Source: an uncultured Nitrospiraceae bacterium (lineage in GTDB: Bacteria > Nitrospirota > Thermodesulfovibrionia > Thermodesulfovibrionales > Dissulfurispiraceae). From it: 64,000 bases of DNA. The stretch lies in contig CAIJNL010000014.1 in assembly GCA_903822005.1 (NCBI GenBank), positions 157,084 through 221,083 of the forward strand, given 5' to 3'. Numbering within the stretch: the stretch's first letter is position 1; every line of letters starts with the position of its first letter. Below the pieces are notes generated by a model. That model made no database searches and was not told the origin of the DNA. It saw only the letters and a list, made by a program, of their open reading frames with translations. Positions 17,361-25,714 of the stretch are shown piece by piece. A program made the position numbers and the translations under genes.

Positions 17361-18698
17361 CTATTCAATGCCGTAAGAATTGATCTTTTCCCATAGATTC
17401 TTTCTGCTTATGCCAAGCAATTCCGCAGCCTTTGTCTTGTTCCCACCGGCTGTCCTCAGAACATTCAGGATATGTGCCTTTTCGGCATCAGCCGCCACAT
17501 CAGAAAGAGATAGGCTTTTTGCGGCACCCGCAGCCGTTGATATAAATGGAGGGAGCCCGTCCCTGTCTATCACCTCTGTCGTTGAGAGGGTTACCGAGCG
17601 TTCTATGATGTTTTCGAGTTCTCTTATGTTCCCGGGATATTTATATGCCAGCAGGTCGTCTGCGGCCTCTATCGAAAAACGAACATTCTTCGCGCTCTTT
17701 TTCCTGTATTTATCCATGAAGTATTCAATAAGGCAGGGAATGTCTTCTCTCCTTTCGCGCAAGGGCGGAAGAGTAATAGGAATTACGTTGAGCCGGTAAT
17801 AGAGATCTTCCCTGAACCTGCCGGCCTTCATCTCCTCTTCAAGGTCCCTGTTGGTAGCCGCTATGATCCGCACATCCGTACTCAGCGTCGCAGTGCCGCC
17901 GATCCTCTCGAACTGTCTCTCCTGAATTACCCTGAGGATCTTGGACTGGGTCGATAGCGGCAGATCACCTATCTCATCGAGAAAGATGGTCCCACCGCCC
18001 GCAAGTTCAAATCTGCCGGGCTTTCTCTTTATGGCCCCTGTAAACGCGCCCTTCTCATGTCCGAAAAGTTCACTCTCTATCAACCCCTCCGGCAGGGCCG
18101 CGCAGTTGACCTTGATTAACGGCCTGTCCCTGCGGCTGCTCAGGTAATGGATGGTCGCGGCCGCGAGCTCTTTGCCTGTACCGCTCTCACCCAGAATAAG
18201 TACGGTTGAATCCGACGCGGAGACCATTTCAATAAGCGAGAGCACCTTTTTGATCTCGGCGCTCTCACCGATGATATTGGAAGGACTGTAATACCTGTTC
18301 AGGTCTTTCTTCAGCCTGATATTTTCTTCCTTCAACTTCCTGATCTCGAGTGCCCTCTCGACCAGCAGCAGGAACTCATCCATGGCAAACGGCTTGGTTA
18401 TATAATCAAAGGCACCGAGTTTCATTGCTTCAACGGCATCCTTGATAGTGCCGTAGGCCGTCATCATGATAACCGGAACATCCCGCCGTTTAGTTATCTC
18501 CCTGACAATATCAAATCCGTCCATGTCAGGCAGTCTTACGTCCGTTATGGCCATGTCAAAAGAACCGTATTTAATATCATTCATGGCTCCTTCGCCGGTT
18601 TCGTGGGACATGACCTCATACCCAGCCTCTTTTAACGCGTCTTCAATGGTAACTCGCATTATCTTCTCATCTTCTATAAGCAGGATGTTTTCTTTCAT
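17361..18698 (-). CDS. Sigma-54-dependent response regulator (NtrC family)
   Basis: A 445-residue regulator with three domains. The receiver has phospho-acceptor D53. The AAA+ sigma-54 activator domain has Walker A GESGTGKE (170-177), the sigma-54 contact loop GAFTGA (217-222), Walker B GTIFLDEIGD, and an arginine-finger region FREDLYYRLNV. The C-terminal Fis-type helix-turn-helix reads TKAAELLGISRKNLWEKI. It overlaps the kinase gene by 4 bp (ATGA) and is followed directly by two palindromes and a sigma-54 promoter. Direct control of the cytochrome/TtrA-like operon is therefore the natural inference, parallel to TtrRS control of tetrathionate reductase. Confidence 0.95.
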   Translation of the reverse strand: MKENILLIEDEKIMRVTIEDALKEAGYEVMSHETGEGAMNDIKYGSFDMAITDVRLPDMDGFDIVREITKRRDVPVIMMTAYGTIKDAVEAMKLGAFDYITKPFAMDEFLLLVERALEIRKLKEENIRLKKDLNRYYSPSNIIGESAEIKKVLSLIEMVSASDSTVLILGESGTGKELAAATIHYLSSRRDRPLIKVNCAALPEGLIESELFGHEKGAFTGAIKRKPGRFELAGGGTIFLDEIGDLPLSTQSKILRVIQERQFERIGGTATLSTDVRIIAATNRDLEEEMKAGRFREDLYYRLNVIPITLPPLRERREDIPCLIEYFMDKYRKKSAKNVRFSIEAADDLLAYKYPGNIRELENIIERSVTLSTTEVIDRDGLPPFISTAAGAAKSLSLSDVAADAEKAHILNVLRTAGGNKTKAAELLGISRKNLWEKINSYGIE

Positions 18699-20167
18699 GT
18701 ATTCCTTACGTCCGGAAAACGCATGCCGAATCTGCTGCCCTTGCCGACCTCGCTCTCCACAGATATTTCACCATTGTAGTTTCTGACAATCTCATAGGTC
18801 AACCAGAGCCCGAGTCCGGTGCCTTCGCCAGTGGGCCGCGTTGTAAAGAAAGGGTCGAACACCTTTCCGATATTTTCCTCTTCAATGCCGCACCCGTTGT
18901 CGATGACCTCGATCAAAGTCGCGGAACCCTCTCTGCTGCCCCTGACCTCGAGGGTGCCTCCATTCTTCATTGCATGGATCGCGTTTATAAACAGATTCAG
19001 CAGCAGCTGCTGAAAATCATGCAGATCAAAGACAAAACGCAGGCCATCCGGAATCTCATTCCTGAAGATGATCTTTCCGGTTTTGACCTTGTGTTCCACG
19101 AACAGGTAGACACTGTCGACCGCGCTCCTTATATTAACATCAACCGGCTCGTGTTCCTCTTTCCGCGACATCCAGAGCAGCTTGCTGACAGTATTTTCGA
19201 TCCGCTCCAATCCCTCATGCACCAGCTCCAGATATTTCCCCCGTAACTGCTGATTGCCGCCCTTTTGCCTGAGTATACCGATGCAGTTGAATATGCCTCC
19301 AAGCGGATTGTTGATCTCATGGGCAACGCCCGCCGCAAGTATACCTATGGTTGCAAGTTTTTCAGACCGGACAAGGTTATCGTGTGTTTTTTTCAGCTCC
19401 TCATTTGCCTGCCTTATCCTCTCGATCATGCTGTTGAATCTTTCTCCAAGGACAGCAAGCTCATCATTGCCGTTCACTTCCACCTTGATATCCAGATAGT
19501 CTCCTCGCGCCTTCTCCATGGTATTCGCAAGGTTGGTAATGGGGCTTATGAAGCGCCGGCTCAAAAGCAGTATCAGCCCGAAACCGACGCAGACAAAAGT
19601 TATTGTCAGCCCGATGATGGTCGCAATGGTCGCAAAGATTTCATTTTCGGCCTTTTCGAGGGATATCCCGAATTTCAGGGTCCCCCATCTTTTCTTGCCG
19701 ATCAGCAGCGGTATTCCGAAATCCAGCGCCCCGTGCCCCCTGTCCTGAATCTGCTGAACAATAGTGCCCTCCGCACCAAGGGCCTTTTGGGTCAGTGGAT
19801 CGTCGTATATTTTGCCGTATTCAGTAATATTATTGTGTGAAATGACCTTTCCCCTGTCGTCCAGTATGGCGATATAGAGAAGGCCCGTGTCCTGCCTGTT
19901 GAAGATCTCTACGATATAGTTGTCGAGAAGACCGCCTTCTTCCACCAGGCCGAGCCTCTCGTAAATGAGATCATTTATTATCGGGATGGCGAGGGTCTCC
20001 CCGAAAAGGCGGCCCTGCTTTTCGACTTCAGCATAAAGTATCTTCTTTTCTCTCTCGACCGCGAGGTATCCGACCATGCCCATGATCGCAACGATCCCGC
20101 AGGTGGTGATCAGTATGAATTTATACCGCAGGTTAAGCTTAGAAAAAAATCTGCCGGTCCAGTTCAT
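18695..20167 (-). CDS. Sensor histidine kinase partnered with the PhnD-like protein
   Basis: A 490-residue inner-membrane kinase. Helices lie near 17-36 and 180-203, with an extracytoplasmic sensor of about 140 residues between them. HAMP follows, then HisKA with His283 in GVAHEINNPLGG, and a HATPase_c domain (NLFINAIHAM N box, DNGCGIE, GTGLGLW). It overlaps both neighbours by 4 bp, the binding protein upstream and the regulator downstream, so the three are translationally coupled. In TtrS of Salmonella a PhnD-like sensor is fused to the kinase; here it may act as a separate periplasmic partner. Confidence 0.94.
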   Translation of the reverse strand: MNWTGRFFSKLNLRYKFILITTCGIVAIMGMVGYLAVEREKKILYAEVEKQGRLFGETLAIPIINDLIYERLGLVEEGGLLDNYIVEIFNRQDTGLLYIAILDDRGKVISHNNITEYGKIYDDPLTQKALGAEGTIVQQIQDRGHGALDFGIPLLIGKKRWGTLKFGISLEKAENEIFATIATIIGLTITFVCVGFGLILLLSRRFISPITNLANTMEKARGDYLDIKVEVNGNDELAVLGERFNSMIERIRQANEELKKTHDNLVRSEKLATIGILAAGVAHEINNPLGGIFNCIGILRQKGGNQQLRGKYLELVHEGLERIENTVSKLLWMSRKEEHEPVDVNIRSAVDSVYLFVEHKVKTGKIIFRNEIPDGLRFVFDLHDFQQLLLNLFINAIHAMKNGGTLEVRGSREGSATLIEVIDNGCGIEEENIGKVFDPFFTTRPTGEGTGLGLWLTYEIVRNYNGEISVESEVGKGSRFGMRFPDVRNT

Positions 20168-21876
20168 AATTTTATCTTTGGGTGGCAGCCCCGACCGCAG
20201 GTCTGCGGCACTGCATTGATCTTTGCTCTTATGTCCTCATAATCTTTGTCACCCGCCTCGACAAAACCGTTTTTATAGTCTTCATCAAGACGCCTCAGAA
20301 TGTTCCGGCTCTCTTCGGAACGCGGGTCGAGTTCGAGAAGCGCCTTTTTTATGTTCTGAACGAGGGAAGCCGGAGTGCCTTTACCCGCAACCAGAGGCCC
20401 GTTCGGAACAGGGCCTGATTCGGCTACTATCTCTATGCCAAGCTTCACATATTTTCTCGCAACCGAATCTCTTACCGCCCCGGCCGCGTATTGTCCCTTC
20501 AAAACGGCCTTTACAACCGAATCGTGATAACTGAAATTATTGAAACTGCTGAGGTCACTGAGATGTATCCCTGCATTCGCAAGAAGATACCGCGGTATAA
20601 GGTTCCCTGACGTGGACTGCGTTGAGGAAAAGGCGACACTCTTACCTTTCAGGTCTGCGAGGGTCCTGACCGGCGAGTCTTTCTTTTTTATGATCACGCT
20701 TTTGTATGACGCGCTTCCGTCAGCTCCTTTAGGCTTCAGTATGCCTTTCACGCCGTATCTCTTATGGGCTTCGAGGTATGTCAATGGGCCGAGCAGCGCC
20801 ATGTCCATTTCGCCGCTTCCGACCGCGCTGACCGTCTCCTTGTAATTCTTTTTCAGGACAAGTTCGTACTTGTACGGCGTCTTTGTCGCAAGATAGTCGA
20901 GCAGAGGCTGATAGCGTTCGTACATGATCCTCGGGTTGTCGCGAGGGATGACCCCGAAATATACGGTATTGCCTTCTTTGGCTTTCTTTGTGATCTTTGC
21001 ACTTGCAGTGATAGAGCGTTCCATCGCCCTGATGGCGTCATAATTACTGTCCGGAACCTCTGTAAAGCCGTCGATCATCATTGCACTAAGGATCGCCTTG
21101 CCCCTTTCCGTTTTATGCATATTGAGAAAGGCTTCCCTCGTTTTTTTCCTGATGATCGGATCGATATCAGTCGTGACAACAACAGGAGGGATTCCATACG
21201 GCGGTGAACGCTTGATGATCTTTGTCTGCACCGCGTAAGGAGACCCTGTCTTCAGCATATGGTCGTAAACGATACTGTCAACCGCGGCCCCGTCCGCTAT
21301 TTTCTTGGCCACCATTTCTACCGATTTGTTATGACTATAACTGTAAAAAAAGCTCTGAAAAAAACGTTCCGGAGTGTATCCCATGGTCTTCAGCAGATAG
21401 TCGGGATAGAGCTTGCCGGTGTTTGACCTGGGATCCATAAATGCAAACACCTTCCCCTTCAGTTCGGGGAAAGATTTGGTCTGGTTGTCTTTATGGACGA
21501 TTATATAGGAATGATAATGCGTGCTCCCAAGGACAACAGGGGCGACGAGAAGTTCATTGCCGAACTGCTCACGGTTCTTGACATACTGCCCCGAACAGAC
21601 AAAGGCTATCTTTACTTCTCCTTTCTCGAGCAGAGAGTCCATTTCTTCATACGTCCTTCTATGGACCATCTGCACCGGCATGCCAATCTGTACCCCGATA
21701 TAATCAATAAAATCCTGGTAATATTTGACCGAATCAACCGGGGTGATCATCGAGGAGACGCCGATCTTGACCACGCTCCCCGTTTCGGAATAGACTTCAC
21801 CCGGAAAGCATGCGGGGAAAACAGCAGGGAAAAACAGTAATGCCGCAACCAGCAGAGATTTTATCCTTATAGACAT
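20164..21876 (-). CDS. Tandem PhnD-like periplasmic binding protein with C-terminal CX3CH
   Basis: A 570-residue exported protein with signal peptide SLLVAALLFFPAVFPACFPG. Two PhnD/phosphonate-binding-type domains follow in tandem, about 34-290 (VKIGVSSMITPVDSVKYY, AFVCSGQYVKN) and about 305-545 (VYFGVIPRDNPRIMYERY, ALLGPLTYLEAHKR). There is no transporter gene nearby. It overlaps the kinase start by ATGA, so it most likely serves as the ligand-binding component of the sensor. The last residues, TCGRGCHPKIKL, contain C-x3-C-H, a spacing known for some unusual haem attachment sites. Whether haem binds is unknown. Confidence 0.87.
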   Translation of the reverse strand: MSIRIKSLLVAALLFFPAVFPACFPGEVYSETGSVVKIGVSSMITPVDSVKYYQDFIDYIGVQIGMPVQMVHRRTYEEMDSLLEKGEVKIAFVCSGQYVKNREQFGNELLVAPVVLGSTHYHSYIIVHKDNQTKSFPELKGKVFAFMDPRSNTGKLYPDYLLKTMGYTPERFFQSFFYSYSHNKSVEMVAKKIADGAAVDSIVYDHMLKTGSPYAVQTKIIKRSPPYGIPPVVVTTDIDPIIRKKTREAFLNMHKTERGKAILSAMMIDGFTEVPDSNYDAIRAMERSITASAKITKKAKEGNTVYFGVIPRDNPRIMYERYQPLLDYLATKTPYKYELVLKKNYKETVSAVGSGEMDMALLGPLTYLEAHKRYGVKGILKPKGADGSASYKSVIIKKKDSPVRTLADLKGKSVAFSSTQSTSGNLIPRYLLANAGIHLSDLSSFNNFSYHDSVVKAVLKGQYAAGAVRDSVARKYVKLGIEIVAESGPVPNGPLVAGKGTPASLVQNIKKALLELDPRSEESRNILRRLDEDYKNGFVEAGDKDYEDIRAKINAVPQTCGRGCHPKIKL

Positions 21877-21978
21877 GGCACCCTGTTCTTATTATAAACC
21901 GACCGGCACAATATACATCAAGGAACCTTCGGGCGCATTTCACATTGATCCGAACGCCGCCGATGATTTAGGCAATAG

Positions 21979-22003
21979 AGGGGCGGTGCAACGCACCGCC
22001 CCT
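21979..22003 (-). terminator. Strong GC-rich hairpin after the octaheme reductase
   Basis: An 11-bp perfect stem (AGGGGCGGTGC with its complement) around a 3-nt loop, 9 bp beyond the stop codon of the gene ending at 22012. The T-run that would follow a classic intrinsic terminator is weak. It may be a terminator or a 3'-end stabilising hairpin. Confidence 0.65.
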
Positions 22004-22011
22004 GTGGCAGC

Positions 22012-23652
22012 CTATTTGGCCGCAGTGGCCGGAGTCATGGCATCATTAAGCAGCTTGATGCCTTTTTGGGATGCGTCAATAGAGCGCGCAAGCGCCTCTC
22101 TCGCAGCATCCGGATTGTGGAATCCGTCAGAGTTTTCGGCGGTCCACCATTCCCAGTAAGTATGGGCAACATCGTGGAGCTTCCTTGCCTCGTTAAGGGT
22201 CACTTCAGAAACTCCCCTGGACTTCGCCTTTGCAAACGCGTCGATGAACTGCCCGAGCCAGAATTCGGCCTTGGTCATCTTGCCCTTGATATAATTCTGG
22301 ATCGCGTCGACCTGGTATTCGGCTTCCTTGGCCGTCCAGTACGGATGGCACTTCACGCAGGTGTCTTTCAGCATATACCTTGCGCTCTTCTGGCCATGCC
22401 AGGTGTAGGACTTGGAGCCCTTCTTGACCCTGGGCATATGACAATCTTTGCACTCTACGCCGGCCTTCTCGTGCTTGCTTCCCCAGAAAGATTCGGTATC
22501 GGGGTGCTGGAGCTTTGAGAGCGCCGCACCTGTGGTTGCATGCCTGAAGTCCTTGTACTTCTGGTCAGCCATTTTTTTGTTGTAATCGAATACATTGACC
22601 CACGAAAAGAAATTCGTTACCTGGTTGTCCATGCCTACCGGCTTTCCGGTTTCGGTGTTGATGCCCGGATTGCAGGTGTACTCGACATGGCACTGGGCGC
22701 AGAGCAATACAGAGTCGGGTTTATTAAGCACACCGATTGCCCTGAAACCGTCCCGGAACGTCACCTTCTTCATGGTTATCTTCTTCGACTTTTCCTTATC
22801 GTACGGGTAGGTGCCCTCTCCGCGGTCCACTACTGCCTGAATAAGGGCATCCCTGACCACCCTGGGCTGGGTCGAGTGCGGGTCATGGCAGGTGAAACAG
22901 TTCATAGGATGGGACATCTTTCTGGCAAATTCAACTACCTTTGATGTGCGGTCCCATTTGGCCCTCGGGTCCTTGTCACCCATGTATTTCCAGTCGAGTA
23001 TCATGTCCTGGGTCTTGCACTGGAAGCAGACGGGGTTGGCAGCGGTAGCGGTCTGTGGTAAAAAAGCCTTCTGGTCAGAAGAGGCCGGATCTTTGTCTAT
23101 CAATGTTGACCAGAGATTCTTTTCAGCGCCCTTGGCATCTCCTATTTCTTTCCAATCCTTTAGCTGGAAGCGTCCGCCGTAAGCCCTGTCGACTATGAGA
23201 TGGTCCATCAGCATAAAGACGTGGCTCCTAGGTTCGGCATGCTCCTTGGTAAACCCGTGCGGCATCAACAGCTTGTCGAATAGCGGTGACCTGCTCTTGA
23301 AAGTCGCCTTTTCCACCTTGGCCCTCGAATCGATGTCAACAGATACGAGCGATTCATATTCTTCCTTGTGGCATTTGCCGCAGGTGGCAAGGTCCATCTT
23401 TGTTACGGGTTTGCTCGAAACATCCTTGAGATGATTATTAAGACCTTCGTGGCAGGTACTGCAGTTGACCTTTGCATGCTTGCCGCTGCTGTGGAACTCC
23501 TTGATATCAGAGTGGCAGTCGTAGCATTGGCCGACCTTTACCGGCTTGTCAGCCGGCGCCCCTTTCTGGGCATCGGCAGGGGAAAAATAGAGCCCTCCTG
23601 CTATGACCATAATGAAGGCCGCTGCAAACGACAGAAACAGCTTTTTGCTCAT
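22012..23652 (-). CDS. Octaheme nitrite reductase (ONR family, CXXCK catalytic heme)
   Basis: A 546-residue exported cytochrome, starting at the ATG at 23652 after GGGAGGTGTAT. The alternative GTG two codons upstream lies on the ribosome binding site. Signal peptide to about residue 28. Eight haem motifs: CYDCH 43-47, CSTCH 64-68, CGKCH 91-95, CFQCK 209-213, CFTCH 252-256, CAQCH 318-322, CKDCH 401-405 and CVKCH 432-436. Lysine in the fourth motif and the sequence VEYTC (Tyr325, Cys327) match octaheme nitrite reductases such as the Thioalkalivibrio enzyme, where Tyr and Cys are covalently linked. Expected reaction: six-electron nitrite to ammonium, possibly also hydroxylamine or sulfite reduction. 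No dedicated electron-donor gene is adjacent. Confidence 0.92.
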   Translation of the reverse strand: MSKKLFLSFAAAFIMVIAGGLYFSPADAQKGAPADKPVKVGQCYDCHSDIKEFHSSGKHAKVNCSTCHEGLNNHLKDVSSKPVTKMDLATCGKCHKEEYESLVSVDIDSRAKVEKATFKSRSPLFDKLLMPHGFTKEHAEPRSHVFMLMDHLIVDRAYGGRFQLKDWKEIGDAKGAEKNLWSTLIDKDPASSDQKAFLPQTATAANPVCFQCKTQDMILDWKYMGDKDPRAKWDRTSKVVEFARKMSHPMNCFTCHDPHSTQPRVVRDALIQAVVDRGEGTYPYDKEKSKKITMKKVTFRDGFRAIGVLNKPDSVLLCAQCHVEYTCNPGINTETGKPVGMDNQVTNFFSWVNVFDYNKKMADQKYKDFRHATTGAALSKLQHPDTESFWGSKHEKAGVECKDCHMPRVKKGSKSYTWHGQKSARYMLKDTCVKCHPYWTAKEAEYQVDAIQNYIKGKMTKAEFWLGQFIDAFAKAKSRGVSEVTLNEARKLHDVAHTYWEWWTAENSDGFHNPDAAREALARSIDASQKGIKLLNDAMTPATAAK

Positions 23653-23880
23653 ATACACCTCCCTTCAAAGAATAAGTAAACTTAAGAATTCCGAGAGTAT
23701 ACTGAACCTTCTCCTCCTCCCGTATTTCTAAAATATTCATACTATAACATGACTCAATATGCTTATAAAATCGTCCTGTTTCAGGGAAAGTCTTACTGAA
23801 ATGGCATGTATAATTTGCCCTATGTCCAGGCGTGTCTTTCCCTAAGACTGTGTACGTTTGATTGTGCCGTGCGGCTTTTT

Positions 23881-23947
23881 GATAATGCGGTTGTTAAGGC
23901 GATATGTTCTTATTCGGAGAGACAAGAGGCAGATGTCCTTGTCGGCA
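23881..23947 (+). repeat. Dispersed non-coding repeat, copy 3 (partial)
   Basis: About 67 bp matching the right half of copies 1 and 2: GATAATGCGGTTGTTAAG, a TTATTC link, then GAGACAAGAGGC and TGTCCTTG. The left half with the GTGTGACCTTCC block is not recognisable here. It lies just beyond the 3' end of the SRPBCC gene. Confidence 0.75.
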
Positions 23948-23950
23948 TAG

Positions 23951-24358
23951 CTAAGCCTTCTTTCTTTCCTCCGTAAAATAGTCCTTCATGGGAATAAAAT
24001 AATAATCTTTCCATCCGGTTTTATATTGTTCCACCTGATCTTTGGGCAGGTTGGTATGCAGGAGGGTCAATCTCGCCCCTTTTTCGGCTTTTGTTATCAG
24101 CACTTCAAGCAACGAATCTGGAGCATCCTCCGGAAATTCCTTTGTCCGCCATGACTGAAGCAGGCGGCTGCCTGGCCCAAGTTCGAGTGTCTTACCGGTT
24201 ATGTAATCATCAAATGCCTGAAATGAACCGCCGACTTTAGGGTCGATCTTTGCCGGGTTTCCTGTGAAAGCTGAATGCTGTCTGCTGTCGAGCCACGCGG
24301 CATAAAGCTGCTTTGGGCTCACGGGCAAAGTAACTGATACTTTGAATCTGTTTGCCAC
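23951..24358 (-). CDS. SRPBCC / AHSA1-type protein
   Basis: A 135-residue protein of the START-like SRPBCC superfamily, in the AHSA1 (Hsp90 ATPase activator homologue) branch. Visible: the N-terminal VSVTLPVSPKQLYAAWLD strand-helix, the GGSF turn near residue 43, the LLQSWR strand and the C-terminal GWKDYYFIPMKDYF helix. Members bind hydrophobic ligands or act as chaperone-like proteins; the ligand here cannot be predicted. Single-gene unit, no operon partner evident. Confidence 0.82.
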   Translation of the reverse strand: MANRFKVSVTLPVSPKQLYAAWLDSRQHSAFTGNPAKIDPKVGGSFQAFDDYITGKTLELGPGSRLLQSWRTKEFPEDAPDSLLEVLITKAEKGARLTLLHTNLPKDQVEQYKTGWKDYYFIPMKDYFTEERKKA

Positions 24359-24467
24359 GATTTTCTCCTTTGACTACGGACAGATTTCTGACTTAATTAG
24401 ATAATATCAATAGCAGAAGGCAGAAACAAGAAAAGCAGATGCTGTCAAAGCAGCTTGCTATGTCAGT

Positions 24468-24932
24468 CTACACGGCACCAAAGCTATCGCTGTTACCGCT
24501 TTTTCTGACTCCCAAAGATTCCTCGTCCAGTGCTGCTGCTAATTTCTGTTTCAAATCAGCCGGCAATCGCACAAGGGTAATTTTTATGTCTAACGGCAAC
24601 CTGCCTGCGGTCTGTTCCCTTAATGCCAAATCATGCATGCTCGTTTCAGTGAGGATCAAAAGTTTCTTTTCTGCAGAGGCAAGGGCAAGCATTAGGCAAT
24701 CCGCGCGCAATTTTGTCTTCTTTCCCGATGCCATAATTCTCCGCCCGGCAACAGCCGTCTCCGCAGATATCTTGCATATGATCTGTTTGTCAGTGCTAAC
24801 GGCCTCAAATTCGAATATCCCCCGGCCCTGCATAGTCAGCTTCTGCTTTTTGAACGACATGCCGTATTTCTTGGGAAGCCATGATTCGATAATCCACTTT
24901 TTGCATTCTATCAGGACAAGAGTTGATGACAT
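24468..24932 (-). CDS. Hypothetical protein, conserved-looking, no assigned domain
   Basis: I do not recognise this 154-residue protein. It is rich in beta-strand-like stretches (FEFEAVSTDKQIICKIS, AEKKLLILTE) with a basic character and no signal peptide or membrane helix. I choose the ATG at 24932 because TAGGAGAAAATATA precedes it, rather than the first Met at 24995. An overlapping plus-strand frame (24439-24981) lacks such a site and is treated as a shadow. The ending in a Ser/Gly-rich tail is unremarkable. Confidence 0.6.
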   Translation of the reverse strand: MSSTLVLIECKKWIIESWLPKKYGMSFKKQKLTMQGRGIFEFEAVSTDKQIICKISAETAVAGRRIMASGKKTKLRADCLMLALASAEKKLLILTETSMHDLALREQTAGRLPLDIKITLVRLPADLKQKLAAALDEESLGVRKSGNSDSFGAV

Positions 24933-25083
24933 TATATTTTCTCCTAATACGGTTAACCTGAGGACAGCCTGTTCTATCTGACTAGATAGTATCATGATAG
25001 ACCGGCGGGGTCAAGAGAAAAGCGGAATTAACACTGGCGTACTTCCCGGATTTAAATATCAAAGTAAATAGAGTGCTATACCC

Positions 25084-25665
25084 CTATATGTGTTCGGTGC
25101 TTTTGTGGACTGGTCGCAATTTGCGACCAGTCATCCACCTTGCAAAGAGGAACGTGATCGGAGGCAGCAGCGTCATTTGGAGCAGCGGCCACAGGCCTGC
25201 ACCAAGCACTGGCACCACAGGCATGCTTCCCGTATAAGACCAGCGTCCGGTAGCCAGCGCCGCTTGTTCGACAAGCGCGGCATAAGCCAGTCCAAGAACG
25301 GCTGTAAGGATGTATATTTTCCATCGTCCCCTCAAACCCCAGCCCGGGTCTGCCGCTACCAGCGCTCCCGCCACATAAATGCCCAGGATGATTCCTACAT
25401 CACCCAGCGCCGCCATCGTGCACATACCAAGAGTACTCGCCCAGGAATGTCCGGCCGTTTCTACATAGGCTGACATCTGTGCCATTTCCCATATTTCGTT
25501 CAAAATAAAACCTGTAATAATCACAGCCGTAAAAAAACGCCACAAAGGCCGCCAGGGAATAACGGCGTTTGCGCGGCATATAGAGCCCGGGGACAAATCC
25601 ATTTTCTTGTCATCTTCCGTTGTCACAGCAAGTCCATCCCTTACTGAAGCATCCACTCTTCTCAT
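25084..25665 (-). CDS. Hypothetical four-helix membrane protein
   Basis: A 193-residue membrane protein of unknown function with about four to five hydrophobic segments (about 41-58, 77-102, 117-135, 150-170). A conspicuous NEIWEMAQMSAYVE motif with acidic and aromatic residues follows the first helix, resembling a family of small bacterial membrane proteins that carry a WE...Q motif. The last codons coincide with a near-perfect 25-nt palindrome at 25128-25152, which encodes MTGRKLRPV and could form a hairpin in the mRNA. The neighbours on either side are not functionally linked in an obvious way. Confidence 0.65.
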   Translation of the reverse strand: MRRVDASVRDGLAVTTEDDKKMDLSPGSICRANAVIPWRPLWRFFTAVIITGFILNEIWEMAQMSAYVETAGHSWASTLGMCTMAALGDVGIILGIYVAGALVAADPGWGLRGRWKIYILTAVLGLAYAALVEQAALATGRWSYTGSMPVVPVLGAGLWPLLQMTLLPPITFLFARWMTGRKLRPVHKSTEHI

Positions 25666-25714
25666 CCCAAATATTTAATATTCGGGATTTATAGCCATGT
25701 CATTATCTTATCAT

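Noticed and set aside
23812..23829. Sigma-54-like TGGCATG...TTTGCC near the octaheme reductase
   Set aside because: Spacing between the GG and GC elements is 2 bp too long, and it points away from the gene.
24439..24981. Plus-strand frame of 180 codons
   Set aside because: Overlaps the minus-strand hypothetical gene, which has an AGGAG site before its ATG; the plus frame has none.
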